DNA of 16,015 bases from Clostridia bacterium (GCA_017455945.1 JAFTLM010000118.1:1-16015), one strand, 5' to 3'. Shown: positions 5,915 through 13,992, counted from the first letter of the stretch. Program-made: numbers and translations. The notes: generated by a model not told the origin, from the sequence alone.

Positions 5915-6854
5915 TAATTGTTATCTCGGTATAGACACAAGTAACTATACCACATCGCTTTCGGTAGTTGACGCACAAGGACTTGTGGTCGCAAACCTTA
6001 AAATACCGCTTGAGGTAAAGCCGGGCGAAAGGGGACTCAGACAGAGTGATGCGGTTTTTCAGCACACTAAAAATATGCCGCAGCTTTTTGCTATGGCAGA
6101 GCCGTATCTTGAAAAGTATACGTCGATAGCTGTCGGTGTTTCGGTTTCTCCACGCTCTTGCGAGGGATCGTATATGCCTTGCTTTCTTGTGGGTAAAGCC
6201 GTTGCACATTCAATTTCCAAAACTCTGAAAATTCCGTTGTTCGAGCTGTCGCACCAAAACGGCCACGTTATGGCTGCTTGCTATTCGGGTGGCGTTCCCG
6301 AGAGCCTGCTTGAAAAACCGTTTCTGGCTTTTCACGTGTCCGGCGGAACTACGGAGGCACTTCTCGTAAAGCCCGACGGTTACGGATTTTCCTGTGAAAT
6401 AATAGGCGGAACCAAGGATATAAATGCTGGTCAGGCAATCGACCGCGTGGGAGTGGCTATGGGACTTGCTTTCCCTTGCGGACCGGAGCTTGAACGGCTT
6501 GCTGTTTCTTACAGTGAAAAAATACCGCATACCGCTGTGTGCGTAAAGGATGGCTTCTGTAATCTGTCAGGACTTGAGAATAAGGCGGTCAAGCTATACG
6601 AAGAAACGGGCAACAAAAATCTTGTTGCCGCATACGTTCTTGATTTTGTCGGAGCAACTCTTGAAACAATAACGAGCCGGATAAAGTCGGAATATACAGA
6701 ATATCCGATAGTTTACAGCGGCGGAGTAATGAGCTGCTCTTTGTTGCAGAAAAGATTAAAAAAAGAAAACACCTATTTTGCCGAACCCGCATTTTCATCA
6801 GATAACGCGGCGGGTATAGCGCTTCTTTGCCGAAGAGCTTTTTTGGCAGAATAA
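5907..6854 (+). CDS. TsaD/Kae1-like protein (paralogue of the tRNA t6A synthesis ASKHA protein)
   Basis: The 315-residue protein is homologous to TsaD (YgjD, formerly annotated O-sialoglycoprotein endopeptidase). It has LGIDTSNYTTSL at the N-terminal phosphate-1 loop, a histidine pair H116/H120 in HQNGH matching the HxxxH metal site, FHVSGGTTEALL, and GGTKDINAGQAIDRVG where TsaD has a DDAAGEAFDKV-like segment. It also has an SGL motif, YSGGVMSCSLL, and SSDNAAG with D299 matching the third metal ligand. Canonical TsaD is nearer 335-345 residues and its motifs differ, so this looks like the clostridial paralogue found near nusB/xseA; whether it makes t6A is unknown. ATG 5907 (weak GAAAG upstream) overlaps nusB by eight bases, favouring coupling; an in-frame TTG at 5886 is the alternative. 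Confidence 0.88.
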   Translation: MIDNCYLGIDTSNYTTSLSVVDAQGLVVANLKIPLEVKPGERGLRQSDAVFQHTKNMPQLFAMAEPYLEKYTSIAVGVSVSPRSCEGSYMPCFLVGKAVAHSISKTLKIPLFELSHQNGHVMAACYSGGVPESLLEKPFLAFHVSGGTTEALLVKPDGYGFSCEIIGGTKDINAGQAIDRVGVAMGLAFPCGPELERLAVSYSEKIPHTAVCVKDGFCNLSGLENKAVKLYEETGNKNLVAAYVLDFVGATLETITSRIKSEYTEYPIVYSGGVMSCSLLQKRLKKENTYFAEPAFSSDNAAGIALLCRRAFLAE

Positions 6855-6877
6855 AATTATTAAAAGGAGGGGATATA

Positions 6878-8098
6878 ATGAACGGTGAAATTAAATTTTT
6901 GTCGGTTTCACAGATAAATGAATACATCAAAATGATGATGGATTCCAATCCCATCCTGAAAAGCGTTTGGTTAAGAGCGGAGATATCTAACTTTACAAAC
7001 CACTATAGAACGGGTCATTTTTACTTTTCGCTTAAAGACGACGGTGCACTTATCCGTGCGGTGATGTTTAAAAGCTATGCCCAGAACGTGGCGTTTGAGT
7101 TGCGTGACGGAATGAAAGTTCTTGTCCACGGCCGCGTAAGCTCATTCGTCAGAGACGGTCAGTATCAGATTTATGTTGACGAAATATTGCCCGACGGAAC
7201 AGGTGCATTGTATCTGGCTTTCGAACAGTTGAAAAAGAAACTTGAATCCGAAGGACTTTTTGCTGAAGAACATAAAAAACGGTTGCCGCGTGTGCCGAAT
7301 AAGATAGGAATAATTACCTCTCCAACCGGAGCGGCAATTCAGGATATGATAAATATTCTCGGGCGGAGATTTCCTTGTGCCGACGTTTACCTTTACCCGG
7401 CGCAGGTTCAGGGGGGCGATGCCGCGCCTCAGCTTGCAGAGGGCCTGAAATATTTTAACCGAACCAAAAGTGTTGACGTGATAATAATCGGAAGAGGAGG
7501 AGGCTCCGCCGAAGATTTGTGGGCGTTTAATGACGAGAAATTGGCGTATGCAGTGTATGAATCGGAAATTCCGGTAATTTCGGCAGTTGGACACGAAAGT
7601 GATTTTACTATATGCGATTTCGTTGCCGACAGAAGAGCACCGACACCGTCTGCGGCGGCAGAGCTTGCCGTTCCCAACAAGGACGAAATAAAAGCCTCTC
7701 TTGATAACGTGAAGAACCGAATGTCAAATTTCCTGCTTGGACGCGTGAACAGTTTCCGAAACAATTTGAGATATCTGTCCGAATCGGGCGTTCTTTCAGA
7801 CCCGATGTATATGGTGAACGACAGGAGAATGGAGCTTTTGCATCTGTCTGAAAAATTGGATATGGTTGCGGAGAAGAAGGTTGAAAAATCCAGGTCGCTT
7901 TTGGGAGAGTCAGCGGCAAAGCTGGAGGCACTGAGTCCGTTGGCGGTAGTGTCCAGAGGTTACAGCGTTGTTACCGACGTAAACGGAGAAACGCTGAAAA
8001 ACGTAGAAAAAGTGACTGTTGGAGAAGAGATACGAATAAAAATGAACGGCGGCTCGCTTGATGCCGTTGTAAACAATATCCGAAAGGAGAAAAGATAA
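6878..8098 (+). CDS. xseA: Exodeoxyribonuclease VII large subunit
   Basis: This 406-residue protein is XseA, the catalytic subunit of exonuclease VII, which degrades single-stranded DNA from both ends into short oligonucleotides. An N-terminal OB fold (about 6-105, including SVWLRAEISNF, GHFYFSLKD and the GRVSSFVRDGQYQ strand) precedes the catalytic core. That core has IGIITSPTGAAIQDM (143-157), GRGGGSAEDLWAFND (205-219), and VISAVGHESDFTICDFVADRRAPTPSAAAE, whose final part matches the conserved ADxRAxTPSAAAE. A long helical, probably coiled-coil stretch follows, and the C-terminus has the usual SRGYSVV element. The start at 6878 follows an excellent AGGAGG. The stop TAA shares its last A with the xseB ATG (TAATG), so the two subunits are probably translated in coupled fashion. 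Confidence 0.97.
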   Translation: MNGEIKFLSVSQINEYIKMMMDSNPILKSVWLRAEISNFTNHYRTGHFYFSLKDDGALIRAVMFKSYAQNVAFELRDGMKVLVHGRVSSFVRDGQYQIYVDEILPDGTGALYLAFEQLKKKLESEGLFAEEHKKRLPRVPNKIGIITSPTGAAIQDMINILGRRFPCADVYLYPAQVQGGDAAPQLAEGLKYFNRTKSVDVIIIGRGGGSAEDLWAFNDEKLAYAVYESEIPVISAVGHESDFTICDFVADRRAPTPSAAAELAVPNKDEIKASLDNVKNRMSNFLLGRVNSFRNNLRYLSESGVLSDPMYMVNDRRMELLHLSEKLDMVAEKKVEKSRSLLGESAAKLEALSPLAVVSRGYSVVTDVNGETLKNVEKVTVGEEIRIKMNGGSLDAVVNNIRKEKR

Positions 8099-8322
8099 TG
8101 GCTGCTAAAACTAAAACTTTTGAAGAGTCAATAACCAGACTTGAGGAAATAGTTCGTCTTCTTGAAAATGGAGATGCTACCCTTGATGATTCAATAAAAT
8201 TGTACAGCGAGGGAGTTAAGTTGGTAGGAGAGTGTAACAAAAAGCTTGACGATACCGAGAAGAAAATAAAACTTCTTGTAAAAGATCCGGACGGAAATAT
8301 TAAAGAAACAGATTTTAATTGA
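8098..8322 (+). CDS. xseB: Exodeoxyribonuclease VII small subunit
   Basis: The 74-residue protein matches XseB: TFEESITRLEEIVRLLENGD, then LDDSIKLYSEGVKL and a C-terminal helix (CNKKLDDTEKKIKLL). The two helices form the coiled coil that wraps on the XseA helical region; several copies bind each large subunit. Its ATG overlaps the xseA stop by one base, and the purine-rich AAAGGAGAAAAG just upstream, inside xseA, is the ribosome binding site. ispA begins ten bases after its stop. Confidence 0.96.
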   Translation: MAAKTKTFEESITRLEEIVRLLENGDATLDDSIKLYSEGVKLVGECNKKLDDTEKKIKLLVKDPDGNIKETDFN

Positions 8323-8332
8323 CGAGGAAAAG

Positions 8333-9220
8333 ATGATTTTTGAAGAACAGTTAAAGCTTTGTGCGAAAAAGACCGATGAATACCTTGAGCGGTGCTATTC
8401 CGATAACGAGTCCGATCTTTCGCTTATATATGAAGCAGAAAAGTATAGCTTGCTGTCAGGCGGAAAACGTATAAGAGCCTACCTGGTGTTTGAGTTTTGC
8501 AAAATACTCGGAGGTACCGAGGAGCAGGCAGCGAATTTTGCTTGTGCCGTTGAAATGGTGCACGCCTATTCACTTATTCACGATGATCTTCCTTGTATGG
8601 ATAATGACGATTACCGTAGAGGAAAGCTGACTAACCATAAGGTATATGGAGAGGCAATCGCCGTGTTGGCAGGTGATGCACTGTTGACAAAAGCTTTTGA
8701 AACGGTAGCCGGTAATGAGCTGGTTCCTTGCGAACACCGAGTTAATGCCGTACGTTTGCTTGCACGGCTTGCGGGAGACGGAGGAATGGTGGGCGGACAG
8801 GTTCTCGATATTAATGCAGAGGAAAAGAGCGAGAGCACGTTGCCCGAACTTCAACGGATACACAGCTTAAAAACCGGTGCGATGATAAAGGCATCAGTTT
8901 TGCTCGGCTGTCTTGCGGCAGGTAAAGACATAAACGAATATCTTTGGCACGATGCCGCAAAGTATGCAGAAAAAATCGGAATGGCTTTCCAAATCGTTGA
9001 TGACGTTCTCGACGTAATAGGAGATAGTGCGATTTTAGGCAAAAAGATTGGTTCAGATGCCGATAACCGTAAGTTGACGTATATGAGCTTTTATACAGTG
9101 GAGGAAGCACTCGGTTTGGCACGTAAGCTTACAGACGAGGCTATAGAAATAATTTCGAGATACAGTAATACCGAAAATCTCGTCAACTTGGCTAAATATT
9201 TGTTGGAAAGAAAAAAATAA
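8333..9220 (+). CDS. ispA: Short-chain polyprenyl diphosphate synthase (farnesyl/geranyl type)
   Basis: The 295-residue protein is a class I trans-prenyltransferase that condenses isopentenyl diphosphate with allylic diphosphates. LSGGKRIRAYL (41-51) binds the diphosphate of IPP. The first aspartate-rich motif is DDLPCMD (84-90), with NDDYRRGKLTNH following. The second is DDVLD (223-227) in FQIVDDVLDVIG. Two residues between D85 and D90's neighbourhood (PC) give the DDxxxxD spacing typical of bacterial farnesyl diphosphate synthases, so FPP is the likely product, but chain length is inferred. GAGGA sits five to nine bases before ATG 8333. It follows xseB as in many Firmicutes; dxs, which frequently comes next, is absent from this locus. 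Confidence 0.95.
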   Translation: MIFEEQLKLCAKKTDEYLERCYSDNESDLSLIYEAEKYSLLSGGKRIRAYLVFEFCKILGGTEEQAANFACAVEMVHAYSLIHDDLPCMDNDDYRRGKLTNHKVYGEAIAVLAGDALLTKAFETVAGNELVPCEHRVNAVRLLARLAGDGGMVGGQVLDINAEEKSESTLPELQRIHSLKTGAMIKASVLLGCLAAGKDINEYLWHDAAKYAEKIGMAFQIVDDVLDVIGDSAILGKKIGSDADNRKLTYMSFYTVEEALGLARKLTDEAIEIISRYSNTENLVNLAKYLLERKK

Positions 9221-9248
9221 CAGAAAATTTGAAGTAAGGACGTAATTT

Positions 9249-9707
9249 ATGAATATATTAAAAGATTTGTTATCCAATTTTTGTCTTGTAAGCGTTGCTT
9301 GCGCTTGGATTGTAGCCCAGATAATAAAAATATTTACAGGGGTATTCCAGGAAGAAAAATTCAGCTTGCTTAGGTTTGTATGCGGAACGGGAGGAATGCC
9401 CAGTTCCCACAGTGCTACGGTTTCGGCACTTGTTGTGGCAAGTATATGGCAATTCGGACTTGCCAGCTTTCAAGTGGCGGTTTCTATACTTCTTGCCATA
9501 ATTGTTATGCGCGATGCTACCGGTGTACGGCTTGAAACGGGCAAACAGGCAAAAATTATAAATCAGATTGTTCCCGAGCTTAAAGGCGATTTTCAGGCTG
9601 ATCTTAAAGAGCTTATAGGTCACACTCCGTTGCAGGTGTTTGTTGGGTCTTTGCTTGGCGGACTTGTTGCCATAGTTCTTAAGCTTGTTGCCTATCCTCA
9701 TATATGA
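9249..9707 (+). CDS. YuiD-type divergent PAP2 family membrane protein (DUF212)
   Basis: The 152-residue protein has the hallmark GTGGMPSSHSATVSALVV (47-64), MRDATGVRLETGKQAKIINQI (87-107) and GHTPLQVFVGSLLGG of the divergent PAP2 family that includes Bacillus YuiD. The SSHS segment resembles the phosphatase motif of PAP2 enzymes, and three or four hydrophobic segments (about 9-30, 57-75, 76-88, 128-148) place it in the membrane. Its substrate is not known; lipid or polyprenyl phosphates are guesses encouraged by the neighbouring ispA. AAGGA lies upstream of ATG 9249. The stop TGA overlaps the tlyA ATG in ATGA, so the two are probably coupled. In related loci a gene of this kind may precede dxs, but here dxs is missing. 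Confidence 0.9.
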   Translation: MNILKDLLSNFCLVSVACAWIVAQIIKIFTGVFQEEKFSLLRFVCGTGGMPSSHSATVSALVVASIWQFGLASFQVAVSILLAIIVMRDATGVRLETGKQAKIINQIVPELKGDFQADLKELIGHTPLQVFVGSLLGGLVAIVLKLVAYPHI

Positions 9708-10465
9708 GAGCGGACGTTTATCTTGCCCTTAACGGATACGTAAAGAGCCGTTCTGCGGCACAGAATCTGATTTCTTCCGGGAACGTCTTTATAAATGGGC
9801 GAAAAACAGAAAAAGCGTCCGAAGCGGTTGACGAAAATGCCGAAAATAAAGTTGTTATAACCGAAATGCCGAAATATGTAGGCAGAGGCGGATATAAGCT
9901 GGAATATGCCTTATCGAAATTTGGAATAGACGTAACAGATATGGTTGCAATAGACGTGGGGGCCTCCACCGGCGGATTTACAGATTGTCTGTTGCAAAAT
10001 GGGGCTAAAAAAGTGTATGCTGTAGATTCGGGAGAAAAACAGCTTGATGCGTCGTTGATTGAAAATCCAAGAGTGATAAACATAGAAAAATATAATGCAC
10101 GTAATCTGAATAAAACCGATTTCGAAGACGTTTTTGATATCGCGGTTATGGACGTTTCTTTTATATCGCAAACACTGATAATTCCTGCTCTTTCAAGTGT
10201 TCTTGATGATGGCGCGCTTTTTGTAAGCCTTATCAAGCCTCAGTTTGAGGTTGGAAAAAGTGCAATCGGCAAAAAGGGAATTGTGAAATCACCAAAAGAC
10301 AGAATAAACGCCGTAAAAAGAGTCCTGAACTTTGCGGAGACCTTTGGATTTGGTTGCATCGGTGTTTTTGAATCGGTGATAACCGGAGGCGATGGAAATA
10401 TAGAGTACGTGGCAGCTTTTAAAAAAGGATTGAAAACTCAAATAATTATAGATTTGCAGAGGTAA
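9704..10465 (+). CDS. tlyA: TlyA family rRNA 2'-O-methyltransferase
   Basis: The 253-residue protein has an N-terminal S4 RNA-binding domain (about 1-60; RADVYLALNGYVKSRSAAQN, then SGNVFINGRK) and a C-terminal FtsJ-like Rossmann methyltransferase domain. VGRGGYKLE (59-67) joins them, with K65 as the first of the catalytic K-D-K-E set. VAIDVGASTGGFTDCLL (81-97) is the S-adenosylmethionine loop, MDVSFIS supplies the Asp, SLIKPQFE the second Lys, and a C-terminal GGDGNIEY segment the Glu. Characterised TlyA proteins methylate 16S C1409 and sometimes 23S C1920, sensitising ribosomes to capreomycin. Older annotations call the family hemolysin A. The start overlaps the upstream gene by four bases. 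Confidence 0.95.
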   Translation: MRADVYLALNGYVKSRSAAQNLISSGNVFINGRKTEKASEAVDENAENKVVITEMPKYVGRGGYKLEYALSKFGIDVTDMVAIDVGASTGGFTDCLLQNGAKKVYAVDSGEKQLDASLIENPRVINIEKYNARNLNKTDFEDVFDIAVMDVSFISQTLIIPALSSVLDDGALFVSLIKPQFEVGKSAIGKKGIVKSPKDRINAVKRVLNFAETFGFGCIGVFESVITGGDGNIEYVAAFKKGLKTQIIIDLQR

Positions 10466-10470
10466 TATAT

Positions 10471-11331
10471 TTGAAAATTGCATTGTTGACAAATTATAAC
10501 ATAGGCGAAAAATCTGCGGCGGCGATGACCGTGGCGGAAAAGCTTGGAAAGTACGATTGTGAAATATTGATTCCCACAAGCTACAGAGACCGAATAGAGC
10601 GTATGTACCGCAAAAGACCAAAGGTAAGATTTGAGAATATTCAGGTCATATACGAAACTGCAGAGCTTATTATTGTGCTTGGCGGTGACGGAACCATTAT
10701 GGATGCGGCAAGTAAGTCCACTGCGAGAGCAACACCGGTCCTCGGAATAAATCTCGGCAGACTCGGGTATCTTGCAGAGCTTGAAATGAGCGAGCTTGAT
10801 ATGCTTGACGAGGTTATGAAAGGAAATTATACAATAGATAAACGGACTATGCTTAAAGCCGAAATTATAGGCAGAAACGGCGAAACTCAAGCCGCTTATG
10901 CTCTTAACGAGGCTGTGATTTCCAACGGTTCGATAGCAAGAATAATAGACCTCCAGCTCAGCGAGGGCGGGAAAGTAGTAAATACATACCGTGCAGACGG
11001 ACTTATAGTGTGTACACCTACAGGTTCCACCGCATATTCAATGTCTGCCGGAGGGCCGATAGCCGACCCCAGACTTAACTGTTTCTGCGTCACGCCTGTG
11101 TGCCCTCACGTGATGAACGCCCGTCCGATTCTTTTTCCCGATGACGTGGTGCTTGAGGTAAAACATATCTGTAAGAGGGAGAAAGTCTTGTATCTTACAC
11201 TTGACGGACGCAATAACTTTGAACTGTACAGAAACGACGTGGTTAAAATATCAAAATCTGATTTGTATGCTTCCATAGTTCACGTAAAAGACAGAAGCTT
11301 TTACGAAAAGATGAGAAGCAAATTACATTGA
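10471..11331 (+). CDS. nadK: NAD kinase (TTG start)
   Basis: The 286-residue protein phosphorylates NAD to NADP using ATP or polyphosphate. GGDGT (71-75) is the conserved catalytic/nucleotide motif, followed by GINLGRLGYLAE. NEAVI (146-150) and TPTGSTAYSMSAGGPI (182-197) bind NAD, and the C-terminal beta-sandwich has the DG segment (TLDGRNNF). The first codon is TTG at 10471. It is well supported because AGAGG (10458-10462), overlapping the tlyA stop, lies eight bases before it, conserved sequence (KIALLTNYN) begins at once, and no ATG in this frame would preserve it. The gene begins five bases after tlyA. Confidence 0.95.
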   Translation: MKIALLTNYNIGEKSAAAMTVAEKLGKYDCEILIPTSYRDRIERMYRKRPKVRFENIQVIYETAELIIVLGGDGTIMDAASKSTARATPVLGINLGRLGYLAELEMSELDMLDEVMKGNYTIDKRTMLKAEIIGRNGETQAAYALNEAVISNGSIARIIDLQLSEGGKVVNTYRADGLIVCTPTGSTAYSMSAGGPIADPRLNCFCVTPVCPHVMNARPILFPDDVVLEVKHICKREKVLYLTLDGRNNFELYRNDVVKISKSDLYASIVHVKDRSFYEKMRSKLH

Positions 11332-11344
11332 TGGGGAAGAATTT

Positions 11345-11803
11345 ATGAAAACACAAAGACATCAAGCCATAATAAAATTGATTTCAGAACACGAGATTGA
11401 GACACAGGATGAGCTTATCAGTAAACTTAACGCCGACGGCTATAAAGTAACTCAGGCAACTATATCGCGAGACGTCAGAGAATTGAAAATTTCAAAGGTC
11501 CTTGGAGCAGACGGTGCATATCACTACGTCCTTCCGGGACACAGTGACTCGCATCACGCCAAAAACACATTTAAAAACGCCTATGCATCTGCAATAATCA
11601 ATATAGAAAGCGTTGGTAACATCATAGTTGTAAAAACTCATCCCGGTCTTGCCCAGGCGGTTGCCGCGGGAATAGATGCTATGCACAGTAAGGAAATACT
11701 GGGGTGCGTAGCGGGAGATTATACCATTATTGCAGTTTCAAGAAATACCGATGCGGCAATATTGAGCATATATAAGCTTAAGGAAGAAATGAGCGGAAGC
11801 TGA
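11345..11803 (+). CDS. argR: Arginine repressor ArgR/AhrC
   Basis: The 152-residue protein is full length for the hexameric arginine-sensing regulator of arginine biosynthesis and catabolism. The N-terminal winged helix-turn-helix (1-60) has RHQAIIKLISEHEIETQDEL and the recognition region QATISRDVRELKI (37-49). The C-terminal core/trimer domain has KTHPGLAQAVAAGID (97-111) and GCVAGDYTI (120-128). In well-studied ArgR proteins this last segment is GTIAGDDTI, whose Asp pair contacts arginine; here the second Asp is Tyr (Y126), which could alter effector binding. GGGGAAG precedes ATG 11345, 13 bases after nadK. Position between nadK and recN is the usual Firmicute arrangement. An ARG-box-like site lies near the operon promoter. 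Confidence 0.95.
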   Translation: MKTQRHQAIIKLISEHEIETQDELISKLNADGYKVTQATISRDVRELKISKVLGADGAYHYVLPGHSDSHHAKNTFKNAYASAIINIESVGNIIVVKTHPGLAQAVAAGIDAMHSKEILGCVAGDYTIIAVSRNTDAAILSIYKLKEEMSGS

Positions 11804-11822
11804 ACAACGAAAGGGGAGCGGA

Positions 11823-13490
11823 ATGCTGCAATCTTTGCACATTGAAAATATAGCGGTAATAAAAACGCTGGATATAGATTTTGAAAACGGTTTTTCGGTT
11901 CTCACAGGAGAAACGGGAGCGGGAAAATCAATAATAATCGATAGTATAAATATGCTTTCGGGCAACCGCATATCAAGAGAGCTCATAAGAAGCGGCGAGG
12001 ATAAGGCACTTGTCAGTGCGGTGTTCTGCGAATTGAGTGAGAATGTCAAACGATTGCTTGAAGAATACGGCTTTGAAACCGAAGATTCGCTTATGCTTCA
12101 AAGAACGCTGTCAAAAGACGGCAAAAGCATTGTCAAGCTCAATGGAAGAACGGTAACTCAGGCTATTCAAAAGGACATCTGCAGACTTCTTATAAATATA
12201 CACGGACAGAATGAAAACCAAAGGCTTGTGAACAAAGGCGCACAGCTTGATATTCTTGATGCCTTTGCGGAAAACGGAGAGCTTCTTTCTGAGTATTCCG
12301 ACGTGTATAAACAGCTTTCCGAGGCGAAATCAAAACTCGACGAGCTTAATTCAAATCAAGCCGAAAAAATGAGAATGCGTGATGTTTACGCATTCCAGAT
12401 GGAGGAAATAAACGCAGTTAAGCTGAAGGACGGTGAAGAGGATATCCTTGAGGCCGAGCGAAACAGACTTGGAAGCATAGAGAAGATATCCGAAAAAGTA
12501 AACCTTGTGTACCGTGCGCTTTACGCAGGAGAAAAGGGCTCCGCCGTATATTTGCTTGAACGCTCGGCTGCGGCACTTGATAAAATTTCCGACGTATTGC
12601 CCGAGGTCAGAGAGCTTTCTCAGCGTCTTAACGATTACAGATATGAAATAGAAGACATAGCCCTCACCGTGCGGGATTATGCTGCGGATGCGGAGAATCC
12701 CACCGAACAGCTTAATAAAATAGAAAGCCGGCTTGATGCTATCAATAAGCTTAAAAGAAAGTACGGTAATACAGTTGCGGAAATTCTTGAATTTCGCGAT
12801 AAGACCGCAAAAATGCTTGACGAAATAGATAATTCCGACGATATTAAAGAGGATATTTCAAATGAAATCAAACGTGTCGGAAAAATTGCGATAGAGCTTG
12901 CGGAAAAAATACACGACCGCAGAGCGTCAGCCGCCGAAAAAATAACTGTTGGCGTTATGGAAAATCTGAAGTTCCTGGATATGCCCAAGGTTAAATTCAG
13001 ATTGGCAGTTAATTCGGGGACAAAGCTCCGTAACGACGGACTTGATGACGTTGAGTTCCTTATTGCTACCAATGCCGGAGAGCCACTTATGCCCCTTGAA
13101 AAAATAGCATCGGGCGGAGAGCTTTCCAGAATTATGCTTGCACTTAAATGCGTGCTGTCAGATAAGGACGGCGTTGGAACCGTCATTTACGATGAGGTTG
13201 ATGCGGGAATTTCGGGTAAAACGTCACGCAAAGTAGGTATCAAACTCAAAGAAATATCTGAATTTATGCAGATAATTTCGGTAACGCACTCGGCTCAGAT
13301 AGCGTCGCTTGCGGATAACCACTATCTTATTTCCAAGCAGGACGTCGACGGAAGAACCGAATCAAGTGTGGATTTGCTTGATGAAAAAGGCAGAGTGAAC
13401 GAAATTGCACGTATTCTCGGCGGAATAAACGTTACTGAATCCCAGATGACAGCCGCACGGGAAATGATAGAGGAGGGAAGGAGCTACTGA
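11823..13490 (+). CDS. recN: DNA repair protein RecN
   Basis: The 555-residue protein is an SMC-like ATPase acting early at double-strand breaks. The N-terminal half-ATPase has LHIENIAVIKTLDIDFENGF and the Walker A GETGAGKS (29-36). A long charged helical region (about 155-375) forms the antiparallel coiled coil. The C-terminal half has the ABC signature ASGGELSR (429-436), Walker B IYDEVDAGISG (D457, E458) and the H-loop SVTHSAQIASLAD. Typical RecN is 550-570 residues, so it is complete. GGGGAG lies before ATG 11823. The stop TGA shares its final A with the ybaK ATG (TGATG). No LexA/DinR-type box is evident in the short spacer, so DNA-damage control, if any, would act elsewhere. Confidence 0.97.
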   Translation: MLQSLHIENIAVIKTLDIDFENGFSVLTGETGAGKSIIIDSINMLSGNRISRELIRSGEDKALVSAVFCELSENVKRLLEEYGFETEDSLMLQRTLSKDGKSIVKLNGRTVTQAIQKDICRLLINIHGQNENQRLVNKGAQLDILDAFAENGELLSEYSDVYKQLSEAKSKLDELNSNQAEKMRMRDVYAFQMEEINAVKLKDGEEDILEAERNRLGSIEKISEKVNLVYRALYAGEKGSAVYLLERSAAALDKISDVLPEVRELSQRLNDYRYEIEDIALTVRDYAADAENPTEQLNKIESRLDAINKLKRKYGNTVAEILEFRDKTAKMLDEIDNSDDIKEDISNEIKRVGKIAIELAEKIHDRRASAAEKITVGVMENLKFLDMPKVKFRLAVNSGTKLRNDGLDDVEFLIATNAGEPLMPLEKIASGGELSRIMLALKCVLSDKDGVGTVIYDEVDAGISGKTSRKVGIKLKEISEFMQIISVTHSAQIASLADNHYLISKQDVDGRTESSVDLLDEKGRVNEIARILGGINVTESQMTAAREMIEEGRSY

Positions 13491-13957
13491 TGACCAAGAC
13501 CAATGCAATGCGCCGTCTTGACGCGGCTAAGATAAAATATGAGGTCAAGGAATATGAGGTGGATGAAAACGACCTTTCGGGAACTCATATAGCAGAACAG
13601 ATAGGACTTCCTTTCGAGCAGGTGTTCAAAACCCTTGTGGCAAAAGGCGAGAAAAGCGGAGTGGTTGTGTTCTGTATACCTGTGAATAAAGAGATAGATT
13701 TAAAAAAAGCGGCTGTTGTTACGGGTAATAAAAAGCTTGAAATGCTCCACGTTAAAGACCTCCTCGGCACAACGGGCTATATACGCGGCGGCTGCTCGCC
13801 TATAGGAATGAAGAAAAAGTTCCCAACTTATATGGACGAGAGTGCTTTGAATTTTGAACAGATAACCGTAAGTGCAGGTGTCAGAGGTGCACAGCTTTTG
13901 TTGAACGTAGGTGAGCTTGTAAAATTTGTTGAAGCAAAGTTGTGTCAAATTACTTAA
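13490..13957 (+). CDS. ybaK: Cys-tRNA(Pro) deacylase YbaK
   Basis: The 155-residue protein is a YbaK-type trans-editing enzyme that hydrolyses Cys-tRNA(Pro) made in error by prolyl-tRNA synthetase. It has the family's N-terminal KTNAMRRLDAAKIKYEVKEY, the FKTLV segment whose Lys (about residue 46) is essential in studied homologues, PVNKEIDLKKAA, and GGCSPIGMKKKFPTYMDESA. The C-terminal strand SAGVRGAQLLLN completes the INS-like editing fold. It overlaps recN by one base with no strong separate Shine-Dalgarno beyond GGAAGGAG inside the last recN codons. It ends the operon; no terminator hairpin is visible before the argS promoter, so some read-through into argS is possible. Confidence 0.95.
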   Translation: MTKTNAMRRLDAAKIKYEVKEYEVDENDLSGTHIAEQIGLPFEQVFKTLVAKGEKSGVVVFCIPVNKEIDLKKAAVVTGNKKLEMLHVKDLLGTTGYIRGGCSPIGMKKKFPTYMDESALNFEQITVSAGVRGAQLLLNVGELVKFVEAKLCQIT

Positions 13958-13963
13958 AAGCTC

Positions 13964-13992
13964 TTGAAAAAATGTCGATAATGTAGTATAAT
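13964..13992 (+). promoter_or_regulatory. Sigma-A promoter for argS
   Basis: TTGAAA (13964-13969) and a perfect TATAAT (13987-13992) are 17 bases apart. Transcription would begin near 13999, about 30 bases before argS. There is no room for a T-box leader, and I see neither a T-box nor an ARG box in this 72-base gap. Confidence 0.82.

Noticed and set aside
9718..10236. A 172-codon open frame antisense to tlyA
   Set aside because: It is fully opposite the conserved S4/FtsJ coding sequence and Ser/Thr rich in the way shadow frames often are.
12677..13186. A 169-codon open frame antisense to recN
   Set aside because: It mirrors the coiled-coil and signature region of RecN and has a low-complexity Ser/Ile composition; no independent support.
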